From positions 620,001 through 684,000 of the forward strand of contig NZ_JAINVV010000004.1 of assembly GCF_019880585.1 (NCBI RefSeq): a stretch of DNA of 64,000 nucleotides, given 5' to 3'. Positions within the stretch are counted from its first letter, which is position 1; each line of letters begins with the position of its first letter. Below the pieces are notes generated by a model. It searched no databases. It was not told where the DNA came from and saw nothing but the letters and a program-made list of their open reading frames with translations. The position numbers were made by a program, and so were the translations under genes. This document shows positions 53,962 through 62,476 of this stretch, one piece after another. Origin of the DNA: Sphingomonas colocasiae. GTDB lineage: Bacteria > Pseudomonadota > Alphaproteobacteria > Sphingomonadales > Sphingomonadaceae.

Positions 53962-54597
53962 TCAGGCCGCTTCGAGAGGCTGCAATCCCGTCTTGCTCGC
54001 GGTTTTCGCGTCGATTTCCGCCAATGTGCGGATCAGGCCATCGCTCAGATCATAGACCCAGCCGTGCAGCGTGAGCGGCTGGCCGGTGGCGAAGGCATCC
54101 CGGACGGTCTCGGTGCGCGCGAGCCGTTCGAGCTGATCGATGACATTGAGCTCGACCAGGCGGTTAATCTTCGACGTCTGGTCGTCGAGGCACGCGATTT
54201 CCCCGCTATGGCGATCGCGGGTCGCGCGCGGACTGGCGAGCCATTCGTGAACGGGGCCCTCGGTCCCGCCGTTGAGCGCCGCGGTCACGCCGCCGCAGCC
54301 ATAATGGCCGCAGACGATGATGTGGCTGACGCGCAGCACGGTCACCGCATATTGGATCACCGACATCAGATTCAGGTCGTTCTCGTCGACCAGATTGGCG
54401 ATGTTGCGGTGCATGAACATGCCGCCGGGCTGCGTCATCGTCATCTGCTCGGGACTGACCCGGCTGTCCGAGCAGCCGATCCAGAGGAAGTCGGGCTTTT
54501 GCCCCACCACCTGCCGGCTGAAGAACTCGGGATGTTCCTCGACCATCTCGGATGCCCACGCCTTGTTGGCGAGGAGGAGCTGCTTATACTGTCTCAT
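53962..54597 (-). CDS. beta-class carbonic anhydrase
   Basis: The enzyme interconverts CO2 and bicarbonate. The 211 residues carry the beta-class zinc site: Cys in LWIGCSDSRVSPEQM (with the Asp-Arg pair), and the HxxC in ICGHYGCGGVTAAL. The start MRQYKQLLLANKAWASEMVE is typical of proteobacterial enzymes. The ATG overlaps the SulP transporter stop (ATGA, 54594-54597), so the two are coupled. SulP-carbonic anhydrase pairs are known in bacteria, and the anhydrase can feed on imported bicarbonate. A role in supplying bicarbonate for carboxylases is likely. Confidence 0.95.
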   Translation of the reverse strand: MRQYKQLLLANKAWASEMVEEHPEFFSRQVVGQKPDFLWIGCSDSRVSPEQMTMTQPGGMFMHRNIANLVDENDLNLMSVIQYAVTVLRVSHIIVCGHYGCGGVTAALNGGTEGPVHEWLASPRATRDRHSGEIACLDDQTSKINRLVELNVIDQLERLARTETVRDAFATGQPLTLHGWVYDLSDGLIRTLAEIDAKTASKTGLQPLEAA

Positions 54598-56165
54598 GCG
54601 TATTGAACCCTGGTGAGCGGGGCGTTGATCAGCGGCGCGGTGTTCTCGGCGATATCGCCACGGACGATCACCGAAATCTCGCGGAAGCGCGCACCCTTGA
54701 TGAAGGCGTTGATGATCTCGACATTGTCGAGGTCGACATAATTGGTCGACGACAGGTCGATCAGCACGTTGGAGCCGTCGGGCACGCGGCCCAGTTCGCG
54801 CTGCAACTCGTATTTATGCATGAAATAGAGGTTGCGGCGCGCGCGGATCAGGCAGTCCTTGCCGTCGCAGGCGAAGGTGATCGCGGGGCGGAGGTTGCGG
54901 CCGACGACGAAGACGAAGCCCACGGCCAGGCCGATGCCGATACCCATCAGCAGGTCGGTGAACAGGATCGCCACCACCGTCACCACAAAGGGCACGAACT
55001 GCGTCCAGCCCTGCTTGTAGCGCTGCAGGAACAGCTTGGGCTTGGCCAGCTTGTACCCGGTCGCGATCAGGATCGCGGCGAGCGCGGACAGCGGGATCAG
55101 GTTGAGAACCGTCGGGATCAGCAGCACGCTCAGCAGCAGCCAGGTGCCGTGCATGATCGTCGATGCCTTGCTCTCGGCCTTGGCTTCGACGTTGGCGGAC
55201 GAACGCACGATCACCGAGGTGACGGGGATGCCGCCGATCAGGCCGGAGATCAGATTGCCGCCGCCCTGCGCGATCAGTTCGCGATTCTTGTCGGTGGTCC
55301 GGCGCTGGGGATCGAGTTCGTCGACGGCCTTGACGCTGAGCAGCGATTCAAGGCTCGCGACGATCGCCAGCGTGATCGCGATCGTCCACGTCGCCGGATT
55401 GGAGATCGCCGAAAAATCGGGGAAGCTGAACAAGGACAGGAAGGCCGGAATGTCCTCGGCCACCGGCACCTTGACGAGATGGGTGACGTCGATCTGGAGC
55501 GTCGGCATCGCCAGGCCGAACAGGGCGTTGCCGAAGATGCCGATCAGCACGACGACGAGCGGGCCGGGCAGATAGCGCAGCGGCCCCTCGGTCGGCTTCG
55601 CGCTGTCCCACCAGAACAGGAAGGCCATACTGATCGCCGCGATCAGAATCGCGCCGGCGTGAACGCTGCTCGTCAGCGAATGGATGATCGTGCTGAAGGT
55701 GTTGAGGCCGTCGGCCTGCATGAATTCGAAGCTGCCCTCGTAAGTGCCGTCATAGCCGAAGGCGTGCGGCAGCTGCTTCAGGATCAGGATCAGGCCGATC
55801 GCGGCCAGCATGCCGGTGATGACCGAGGAGGGCACGAATTCGGCGAGCACGCCCGATCGCGTCAGGCCCAGGATGATCTGGAGCACGCCGGCCAGGACGA
55901 CCGCGAGCAGGAACGCTTCGAAACTCGGCATGCGTTCGATCGCGGACAGGACGATGACGGTCAGGCCGGCGGCGGGGCCGCTCACCGAGAGCGGTGATTT
56001 CGAAAGCGCGCCGACGACGATGCCGCCGACGATGCCCGCGATGATGCCCGAGAAAAGCGGAGCGCCGGATGCGAGTGCGACGCCAAGACACAGGGGGAGA
56101 GCGACGAGCGCCACGACGATGGACGCGGGTACGTCGGCCTTCCAGCGATCGAATATGCTTGTCAT
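54594..56165 (-). CDS. SulP-family anion (probably bicarbonate) transporter
   Basis: The 523-residue protein from ATG 56165 has the membrane core of SulP transporters: DVPASIVVALVALPLCLGVA, then SPLSVSGPAAGLTVIVLSAI, and IGGIPVTSVIVRSSANVEAK, which is the conserved SulP loop. The C-terminal STAS-like part is NVLIDLSSTNYVDLDNVEII. A GTG at 56171 has a better-spaced AAGGA site and adds two residues. Members move sulfate, bicarbonate or other anions with sodium or protons. The coupled carbonic anhydrase gene makes bicarbonate the most likely substrate, but this is inference. Confidence 0.93.
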   Translation of the reverse strand: MTSIFDRWKADVPASIVVALVALPLCLGVALASGAPLFSGIIAGIVGGIVVGALSKSPLSVSGPAAGLTVIVLSAIERMPSFEAFLLAVVLAGVLQIILGLTRSGVLAEFVPSSVITGMLAAIGLILILKQLPHAFGYDGTYEGSFEFMQADGLNTFSTIIHSLTSSVHAGAILIAAISMAFLFWWDSAKPTEGPLRYLPGPLVVVLIGIFGNALFGLAMPTLQIDVTHLVKVPVAEDIPAFLSLFSFPDFSAISNPATWTIAITLAIVASLESLLSVKAVDELDPQRRTTDKNRELIAQGGGNLISGLIGGIPVTSVIVRSSANVEAKAESKASTIMHGTWLLLSVLLIPTVLNLIPLSALAAILIATGYKLAKPKLFLQRYKQGWTQFVPFVVTVVAILFTDLLMGIGIGLAVGFVFVVGRNLRPAITFACDGKDCLIRARRNLYFMHKYELQRELGRVPDGSNVLIDLSSTNYVDLDNVEIINAFIKGARFREISVIVRGDIAENTAPLINAPLTRVQYA

Positions 56166-56304
56166 GGTCACAGATGATCCTTGAGGGGGCGCGATTGGGA
56201 CAGAATGGGGTGTGCGGTTGCAACGCACAATGAACTGTGTTGCGGAGCAACAATATTTAGCAAGGCAGACATGATCGCTTACAAACTGGCCTGTCGGCCA
56301 AGAT

Positions 56305-56322
56305 CATATCGCTTCCGATATG
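56305..56322 (-). terminator. small hairpin after the porin gene
   Basis: CATATCG (56305-56311) pairs with CGATATG (56316-56322) around CTTC (GAAG on the minus strand). It begins 23 bases past the porin stop. No T-run follows, so it is a weak candidate for a transcript end. A second small stem, TGTTGC/GCAACA, is at 56238-56252 in the leader of the SulP gene. Confidence 0.4.
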
Positions 56323-56344
56323 GATTGTTGTTGGCGGGCATCGC

Positions 56345-57736
56345 CTAGAAATCGAGTTCCATGCGCAATCCGGCGACGTTGATTCCGAATTCATCGAGAT
56401 CTGCCGTCTGATAGCGAATATGGCCATAATTCATGTTGAGTCTGAGATAGTTGACGGGTGTCCAGATCAGGCCGAGCAGCAGGGCGTTCTGGTTTCCGCC
56501 GCGAATGATATCGTCGTTCAGATCGAGATAATCGTATCGGAGGTTGAGCTGGATCGATCCGATGCCGCCATCGGTGATGCTCGATTTTGGCGGAGCGCGA
56601 TCGAAGATCCCGTTCTTGTAGACCCGGCTGTCTCCGCGCGTCAGGAAATAGCCCAGTTCCACATAGCCGCCGAAGAATGACGGATCGGCAAGGCCGGCGC
56701 GCGACGCACGCAGCCAGTGCGCCTCCGCCGCGAAATGCCAGCGATCGTGGATCCCCGCAAATTCGGCGCCATAATGGAGTTCGTTGGTCACCGCGAAGGC
56801 GGGCGTCGAGATCACGCGGGTGTTGCTGCTGTGAAGATAGGGGCGCTGGCCGTAGCGCGTCGGCCGCTCCGCCGTGCGATTGAGCGCGCGCCAATGTGCG
56901 GATGCACCGAGATGGAGCAAGGTCCGGCCGAAGCGGCGGACATGGACCAGCCGACCATCGACACCGAAACTGTCATTCTCGTCGCCGCCTGCAGGCCCGT
57001 CGCTGTCATTGGCGAGCGAGCCGGGATCGTCCGAAAAGATGCCGGCCTGCATCAGCCAGTCGCCCTTGCGGTAGCTCGCGGCCAAACCCAGTCGTCGCTC
57101 GAAATTGAACGCGTCGGTGAAGGCCGCGCGTTCCATGAACGAACCGGTGGTGTCGCCGACGAGTTCGTCGAGCGACTGGAACTGGTTCTGATTGCCGAGC
57201 GCCAGAGCAAGGGGGCCGGATTCATAGGTCACGAAGGCATCGACGAGATCGACGCTGTTGTCGGACAATTCCAGCTCGAGCTTGTAGCCGAAACGCGAGT
57301 CGAGATTGCCTTCGCCGCCCAGGCGGATCCGGCGGAACTCGTTGGAGAAGCCGAAGGCCCGATCCTTCGATCCGGGTGGCGGAGAGACATAGCCGGCATC
57401 GACCTGCAGGCGGCCCTTCACCTTGAAGCGCCGATCGCCCGACACGAATTGGGGCGATCCGCGCCATTGGATGCGGTCGCCGTCCTTGGCCGGCGCGGGA
57501 GATGGCGCGGCGGCAACCGCGACCGGGGCTGGAGCCGCGTCCGCCGGTTGCTTGGGCGAGGCGCCCTCGCTCGCGGCAAGGCGCCGTTCAAGCGATTCCA
57601 GCCGCGCCTTCATCGATGCGACCTCGTCACGCAGCGCCTGCGCCTCTTCAGCGGACAGCGCTTGCGCCCAGGCCGCCGAAGGGGAGGCGCAACACAGCAT
57701 GGCTGTCACGAATGTCACTCGCGAATGACTGGTCAC
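56345..57736 (-). CDS. OprO/OprP-like porin
   Basis: The 463-residue protein has a signal peptide (VTFVTAMLCCASPSAAWA) and a short coiled coil (SAEEAQALRDEVASMKARLE) that may reach peptidoglycan. An Ala/Pro linker leads to a beta barrel of the phosphate-selective porin family: FKVKGRLQVDAGYVSPPPGS, FSNEFRRIRLGGEGNLDSRF and ALALGNQNQFQSLDELVGDT. The final residue is Phe (RMELDF), a mark of outer-membrane proteins. The likely cargo is phosphate or another anion. An unknown exported protein lies 39 bases upstream, and the SulP gene follows downstream on the same strand, 180 bases away. Confidence 0.92.
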   Translation of the reverse strand: MTSHSRVTFVTAMLCCASPSAAWAQALSAEEAQALRDEVASMKARLESLERRLAASEGASPKQPADAAPAPVAVAAAPSPAPAKDGDRIQWRGSPQFVSGDRRFKVKGRLQVDAGYVSPPPGSKDRAFGFSNEFRRIRLGGEGNLDSRFGYKLELELSDNSVDLVDAFVTYESGPLALALGNQNQFQSLDELVGDTTGSFMERAAFTDAFNFERRLGLAASYRKGDWLMQAGIFSDDPGSLANDSDGPAGGDENDSFGVDGRLVHVRRFGRTLLHLGASAHWRALNRTAERPTRYGQRPYLHSSNTRVISTPAFAVTNELHYGAEFAGIHDRWHFAAEAHWLRASRAGLADPSFFGGYVELGYFLTRGDSRVYKNGIFDRAPPKSSITDGGIGSIQLNLRYDYLDLNDDIIRGGNQNALLLGLIWTPVNYLRLNMNYGHIRYQTADLDEFGINVAGLRMELDF

Positions 57737-57775
57737 TATCTCAACTCGTACATGAGCGGATGGGTCGCCGGTGCG

Positions 57776-58441
57776 TCAGCCGGCCTGATCGCGTGCGCCG
57801 GGTTCGCGACGCGGTACGGCGGGGGTTCGATAGTCATCGACGGCAAGCAACAGGCCGGCGGCTTCGGCCGGGGCGATCGAACTCACCATGTCGCGGCCGG
57901 TGCCGTCCTTGAACTTGAATTTCCAGCCATCCGCGGTTCCGGAACGATAGCGCGCGGCGACGCTCCGCAACACCGTTTCCTCGATCGGGAACGCCATGGT
58001 CTTGGTCATGACGCAGTCGCCGTTCGTTTCGGGTTCCGGGCAAAGATCGGCTCCGTGGCGCGCGACCGACAGCGGCCGGCGCTCGACATTTTCGCCGGCT
58101 TCGAAATGAACGGACTGATAGGCGCGGCGAGGGCCGAAATAACGGATCTCCTGCCATATCTCGTAACGCGTCGCGCCCGATCGTTTGTCGATCACCGCGC
58201 GAAGATAGGCGTCGTTGCCGATCAGGCCCTTCATCGCCTTTTCGCGGCGATGGCCGCGTTCGGTGGAGATAATGGTCTCGAATTCGAGCGGATCGTCGAT
58301 CGTGGAGGCGGCAACACGGAAACGCTCGGGCGTCATGGCCGCCAGACGCTTGTCGGCACCGGCATGCGCAACGCCAGGGAGTATCGCCATGATTGCGGCG
58401 ATGGCAGCAAGCCGCTGGAGCGATAGGGACGAATTCGGCAT
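57776..58441 (-). CDS. hypothetical secreted protein
   Basis: The start at 58441 is chosen because it opens a signal peptide (NSSLSLQRLAAIAAIMAILP, cut after AHA). The protein then has 221 residues; longer in-frame starts (58504, 58537) lack good sites. No family is recognised. The mature part has RFRVAASTIDDPLEFETIIS, then RAVIDKRSGATRYEIWQEIR and a Cys pair in ADLCPEPETNGDCVM, which may form a disulfide. The C-terminus is rich in Arg, Pro and Ala. It stands 39 bases upstream of the porin gene and may be cotranscribed with it. A 239-base region to the response regulator contains AT-rich sequence. Confidence 0.77.
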   Translation of the reverse strand: MPNSSLSLQRLAAIAAIMAILPGVAHAGADKRLAAMTPERFRVAASTIDDPLEFETIISTERGHRREKAMKGLIGNDAYLRAVIDKRSGATRYEIWQEIRYFGPRRAYQSVHFEAGENVERRPLSVARHGADLCPEPETNGDCVMTKTMAFPIEETVLRSVAARYRSGTADGWKFKFKDGTGRDMVSSIAPAEAAGLLLAVDDYRTPAVPRREPGARDQAG

Positions 58442-58680
58442 ATAAGGTGGAGCCAGCTCCGCGAGGGTTCGGATCGATGCCGACCTAGGGCTGCGAAATT
58501 TCATTTCTGTGCCGCAGTCGTAAAAAAATATTGCCACGTGCCTTCATCGTTTCCTTATGATGACAAAATGTTGCTGGCCGGGAAGGAGATCGATTGGCCG
58601 GGGCCGGGCGGTTGACCTTGCCCAGACCGCTATCTACTTCGCGCACCGATGAGTTTTTCCTGGTATCAGTGTCTCCAGCC

Positions 58681-59391
58681 ATGACCGCACCATCGATCGT
58701 CATCGTCGAGGATGATCCTCCCCTGCGCATGCTGACCGCGCGCGCGCTGCAGGAACATGGCTATATCGTGCGCCCCGCATCGTCGGCGGCGGAAATGTGG
58801 GTCGCATTCGAGGGTGGCCCCGTCGATCTGGTCCTGCTCGATATCATGCTGCCCGGAACCGACGGCATCGATCTCTGTCGCCAGATCCGTCGCAAGAGCG
58901 AAGTGCCCATCATCTTCATCAGTGCGCGCGGCAGCGAGGCCGATCGGGTGATCGGTCTGGAACTGGGCGCCGACGATTATCTCGCCAAGCCGTTCGGCAC
59001 GCGCGAACTGATCGCCCGCATCCGCGCGGTGCTTCGCCGCGTCGGCAGCGAGCGTCAGCCCGGCGACTTCCGCGAGAGCGAAGCGCATTTCGACGGCTGG
59101 TCGGTCAATTTCCCGCGGCGTGAGCTGCGGTCGCCCAGCGGTGCGGTGGTCGAACTGACCGGCGCCGAATTCGATCTGCTCGGCAGCTTTCTCAGCCATC
59201 CGCAGCGCGTGATCGCGCGCGAGCGACTGATCGAACTGTCGCGTACCCGGCTTGGAGATTCTTCCGATCGCAGCGTCGATGTGCTGGTCAGCCGATTGCG
59301 CCGCAAGCTCTCGACCGGCACCAGGCCGGCGCCGATCACCACCGTGCGCGGCATCGGCTATATGTTCAATGCCGAGGTCAGTCGCGCCTGA
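58681..59391 (+). CDS. OmpR-family response regulator
   Basis: The 236-residue protein has a receiver domain (SIVIVEDDPPLRMLTARALQ; phospho-acceptor Asp54 in DLVLLDIMLPGTDG; Lys in YLAKPFGTRELIAR) and a C-terminal winged-helix DNA-binding domain (ELTGAEFDLLGSFLSHPQRV, VDVLVSRLRRKLSTG). The family start is at 58681. A TTG at 58594 with a strong GGAAGGAGAT site could give a longer form with 29 extra residues, but they look unlike a receiver. A TTGACC-N17-TACTTC promoter candidate lies at 58612-58640. Its stop overlaps the histidine-kinase start by one base. Targets are not known. Confidence 0.93.
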   Translation: MTAPSIVIVEDDPPLRMLTARALQEHGYIVRPASSAAEMWVAFEGGPVDLVLLDIMLPGTDGIDLCRQIRRKSEVPIIFISARGSEADRVIGLELGADDYLAKPFGTRELIARIRAVLRRVGSERQPGDFRESEAHFDGWSVNFPRRELRSPSGAVVELTGAEFDLLGSFLSHPQRVIARERLIELSRTRLGDSSDRSVDVLVSRLRRKLSTGTRPAPITTVRGIGYMFNAEVSRA

Positions 59392-60713
59392 TGCGCCATT
59401 TCCAGGGTTCGCTCGGCCTGGTTGGGCGGATCTTCGCGATCCTGCTGATGGCACTGACCATCGAGTTCGCCGTCGGAACCTTCCTGTATGAGCGCGCCAG
59501 TCACCTGTCGCTGCAGGAGGATGAAGCGCGGCGCCTGGCCGAACATCTGATCATCTCCCGCAAGCTTGTCGTCGAACGCCCCTGGCATGAACGGGAGGCG
59601 ATGGCGGAACAGCTCACCACCGATCGTTACGACGTCCAGTGGAGTCCGGCGCCGCCACCGCCGCAACGCCTGTCGCCGGAGCTCGAGCGGATGCGCAACC
59701 AGATCGTTGCCTGGGAGCCGTCGCTCGAAAAGACCAATCTGCACATCCGGCTGGTTTCGCTGGGGCGTCAATCGACCGTGACCGGCGGCCTGAAGATGCC
59801 CGATGGCAGCTGGCTCTATTTCAGCATGAAGGATGCCCCGGTCGGATGGGCGCTGACCGCCGGACGGATGGGATTGGCGCTGATCCCGGCGATCGCGTTG
59901 CTGATCGTCAGCGGCTTGCTGATCCGCCGCACGCTGACGCCGTTGCGGCGGCTCGCCAAGGTCACCGAGCGGGTCGGGCTGGGCGAGAGGATCGAACTCG
60001 AAGAAGCCGGCACCGTCGAGGTCCGCAACCTGATCCGCGCGTTCAACGAAATGCAGCGGCGGATCCATCGCCTGATCGATGATCGCACCGAAACGCTCGC
60101 GGCGGTCGGCCATGATCTGCGCACGCCGATCGCGCGGCTGCAACTGCGGCTTGATGCGATCGACGACGACGATCTGCGCGAGTCGATTTCCGGCGATGTG
60201 GCGGAAATGGGAGCGATGGTCACCTCGCTGCTCGCCTATCTGGGTGGCGAGAAGGATCCCGAAAGCGTCGTGCCCATCGATATCGCGGTGATGGCGGCGA
60301 CGATCGTCGACGAGATGGTCGATCAGGGGTTCGATGCACGGTATGCGGGGCCGGGGCACCTGGAATGGACGCTGCGGCCGGTGGCGATGCGGCGCGCGAT
60401 TTCGAACCTCGTCGAGAATGCGCTGCATTATGGCAAGAGTGCGACGCTCTTCATGGAGCATCAGCAAGGCACGTTGCTGATCCGCGTCGATGATGAGGGG
60501 CCGGGCATTCCCGAGGATCGGGTTCAGGATGTCCTGAAGCCATTTGTTCGGCTCGACGCGGCGCGCCGTCGCAACACGCGCGGGTTGGGACTGGGGCTTG
60601 CAATCGTCGCGCGCGCGGTGGAACGGGAGCAGGGTGCGTTGGCGCTCATCAATCGTCCGAGTGGCGGGTTGCGCGTCGAGATCCGCTTGCCCGGCGCACC
60701 CCTGGCCGGCTGA
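59391..60713 (+). CDS. sensor histidine kinase
   Basis: The 440-residue inner-membrane kinase has two membrane segments (about residues 10-32 and 160-178) and a periplasmic sensor region of about 125 residues between them. A HAMP domain starts near RRTLTPLRRLAKVTERVGLG. The phospho-acceptor is His241 in LAAVGHDLRTPIARLQLR. The ATP-binding domain has MRRAISNLVENALHYGKSAT (N box), DEGPGIPEDRVQDVL (G1), and RGLGLGLAIVARAVER (G2). It resembles EnvZ- or OmpR-partner kinases of sphingomonads. Its start overlaps the regulator stop. The sensed signal is unknown; the periplasmic part has a Pro-rich segment PAPPPPQRL. Confidence 0.94.
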   Translation: MRHFQGSLGLVGRIFAILLMALTIEFAVGTFLYERASHLSLQEDEARRLAEHLIISRKLVVERPWHEREAMAEQLTTDRYDVQWSPAPPPPQRLSPELERMRNQIVAWEPSLEKTNLHIRLVSLGRQSTVTGGLKMPDGSWLYFSMKDAPVGWALTAGRMGLALIPAIALLIVSGLLIRRTLTPLRRLAKVTERVGLGERIELEEAGTVEVRNLIRAFNEMQRRIHRLIDDRTETLAAVGHDLRTPIARLQLRLDAIDDDDLRESISGDVAEMGAMVTSLLAYLGGEKDPESVVPIDIAVMAATIVDEMVDQGFDARYAGPGHLEWTLRPVAMRRAISNLVENALHYGKSATLFMEHQQGTLLIRVDDEGPGIPEDRVQDVLKPFVRLDAARRRNTRGLGLGLAIVARAVEREQGALALINRPSGGLRVEIRLPGAPLAG

Positions 60714-61051
60714 ACTCGGATTCGCTGGCCGGCGCCGCTGCGCCGCCAGGCGGTTCGCCCCTGCCCCGAAATCGCTCCAGCCGCATTTCCTTACAAAACA
60801 GACAATGGCTGCAAATAATCGGTGCTTAGCGTGCAGGGCTCCGGCGCGACACCATTCCGCGCCCGCCCGCCGAGAGATGGTGCGCGCCGGACGCAGGAAG
60901 GCTTGACCATCCTGACCCTGATCGCTTCCGTCTCGCCGCGTCCTACCCCTGTGGCGACACTCCCCGAAGCGGTCAGGGTCGAAGGTTGCTCATATCGGGC
61001 TGCAAGGATGCTGGCGTATTCGCACCGTGGAATGCGCAAGCTCTGCTCGTA
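60714..61051. other. 338-base stretch without a convincing gene
   Basis: No protein-coding frame here looks real; the two open frames of about 80 codons on opposite strands lack good start sites and family features. The stretch holds a promoter-like pair at 60791-60819 and a bulged hairpin at 60840-60891, described separately. The remainder, 60900-61051, shows nothing that I can identify. Confidence 0.7.
60791..60891 (+). ncRNA. candidate small RNA with its own promoter
   Basis: TTACAA (60791-60796) and AATAAT (60814-60819) are 17 bases apart and form a good promoter in an otherwise GC-rich region. The RNA would start near 60826. About 15 bases later comes a strong hairpin: TCCGGCGCGACACCAT (60840-60855) against ATGGTGCGCGCCGGA (60877-60891), with one bulged A and a 21-base loop. 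No clear T-run marks the end. A coding role is unlikely. The existence of the RNA is inferred. Confidence 0.4.
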
Positions 61052-62242
61052 TCAGTAATAATCCTCGAGCGTGATGGAATGATCGCCGCCTTCGGCCGTC
61101 AGCAGCTTGACGACGGTGCCGGCGGGCCTGCGGCCGATGGGAATGGCGCCGGGCGGATAGGCCTTGGGCACGCCCACCCCGTTGATCGCCACGATGCGGT
61201 CGTTGGCGCGCATGCCCGCGCGCTCGGCCGGGCTGCCGCGCGCGACGTGCAGCACGCGCAGATGCCGGTCCTCGCGGGAGGTGCTGAGCCCGGAACGATC
61301 GCGGGCAAAGGGCTCGCGATGGGTGTCGCCATCGGGAGTCAGCCGGATATGCCCCGCCGCCGCATCGATCTGCACCCGGAACCGGGCGAGGACGGGCAGG
61401 CCGATCACGCCGCTGGTCTGCTGGCTCCAGCGTTCGGGAATCGCGACCGGCACGTTTCTGAACTCGACGCCGGCCAGGTTGAAGCTGCGCAACGTCGACA
61501 GGAGGCTGAGGTCGAGTCCTTCCATGCCGGCGGTCATGCCGGTGGAGACTTTCTTGCCCTCCAGAAGCTTTGTTTCCAGCGCGTAACTGGGTGAAAGATA
61601 GACCGACACGGTGCTGCCGAGATCGAGCAGGAAATCGACATCGCCCCTGCCTTCGACTGCCGCGGTCACGCTGTACATGCCGTCCTTGTTGCGGAGCGGC
61701 AGGACGATCGCGCGGCCATCGCCTGGGCGGCAATCGCGGTTGAGGAAGCGGATCCGCTCTTTCCGGAAATCGATATCGACAATGCCCTGTTCGAAGATCT
61801 CACGGCCGAGCACGACATCGATCGGGCGTGACGAAGCCGTTGAAAGCGCGCCGAGATCGAGCACGCCCATCGACAGGGAGAGGGCGATATCGCCGATCCG
61901 CACGGTCGCGGCTTCCCCGATCGCGCCTTCGACATCGTCGGTCAGGCCCCGCGCGGTATAACCGGCCTGGGCGGTCAGGCCCAGCCGGTCGGCGATCCTG
62001 CGGTCGATCACGCTGCGCGTGGCGCCGCTGTCGAGCACGGCGGAGAAGGGGATGCCCGCGATCGTCACGGGCACGCGAATATGACGGTCGCGATCGACAT
62101 CGAAATCATGCCAGTCGGCGGGCGCGCAACCCGTCTTTCCGGCAATGGCCTGCGATGGCGGGAACAGGCCGGCGATCAATCCAGCCGCGATGATGGCGCT
62201 CAGGCAACGAGAGGCGTTTCGTCTGGGGGATGAGCGCGGCAC
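61052..62242 (-). CDS. retropepsin-like aspartic protease with PDZ domain
   Basis: The 396-residue protein starts at a GTG (62242) and has a signal peptide (LSAIIAAGLIAGLFPPSQAIA). Two retropepsin-like domains follow. The first has a standard active site AVLDSGATRSVIDRR (Asp71). The second has FLLDLGSTVSVYLSP (Asp207), where DLGS replaces the usual D-T/S-G. Near the end is a PDZ domain (RVLHVARGSPAERAGMRAND, then RIVAINGVGV). The two retropepsin lobes could pair in one chain like pepsin. The protein is likely periplasmic. No neighbour suggests a target. A repeat-bearing 227-base gap precedes it. Confidence 0.9.
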   Translation of the reverse strand: MPRSSPRRNASRCLSAIIAAGLIAGLFPPSQAIAGKTGCAPADWHDFDVDRDRHIRVPVTIAGIPFSAVLDSGATRSVIDRRIADRLGLTAQAGYTARGLTDDVEGAIGEAATVRIGDIALSLSMGVLDLGALSTASSRPIDVVLGREIFEQGIVDIDFRKERIRFLNRDCRPGDGRAIVLPLRNKDGMYSVTAAVEGRGDVDFLLDLGSTVSVYLSPSYALETKLLEGKKVSTGMTAGMEGLDLSLLSTLRSFNLAGVEFRNVPVAIPERWSQQTSGVIGLPVLARFRVQIDAAAGHIRLTPDGDTHREPFARDRSGLSTSREDRHLRVLHVARGSPAERAGMRANDRIVAINGVGVPKAYPPGAIPIGRRPAGTVVKLLTAEGGDHSITLEDYY

Positions 62243-62410
62243 GGCGATAACCCTGGATCTTGTCCAGCCGGTATCGGCGCGCAGCGTGTCGCGATCCGAT
62301 CATGCTTGTAATGATTTGTTGCTTGCCGGCCTTTGGTTTGCCGCGATTTCCGCGCCGGCCGATGATTTCATCGAACCGCAGATCGCTCTGGATGTCGTGA
62401 TCGCCTCGGT

Positions 62411-62476
62411 CTTGCGGAAACCCGGTTCTACCCGTGCTTTCGCAAGGGCATGCTTTTCGGCAAGACGCTCTAGCGA
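62411..62476. repeat. degraded copy of the CTCTAG-ending repeat
   Basis: CTTGCG (62411-62416) and CGCAAG (62441-62446) form a hairpin, GGAAACCCGGTTCTACC follows the left arm, and the end reads GCTTTTCGGCAAGACGCTCTAG-like to 62473. It resembles the element at 52805-52906 in order and ending. The CTA of CTCTAG gives the TAG stop of the acyltransferase gene on the minus strand (62470-62472). Confidence 0.55.

Noticed and set aside
60822-61058. A 78-codon frame inside the gene-free stretch
   Set aside because: The start is a GTG with no binding site, the protein is basic without features, and the region has a better reading as structured RNA.
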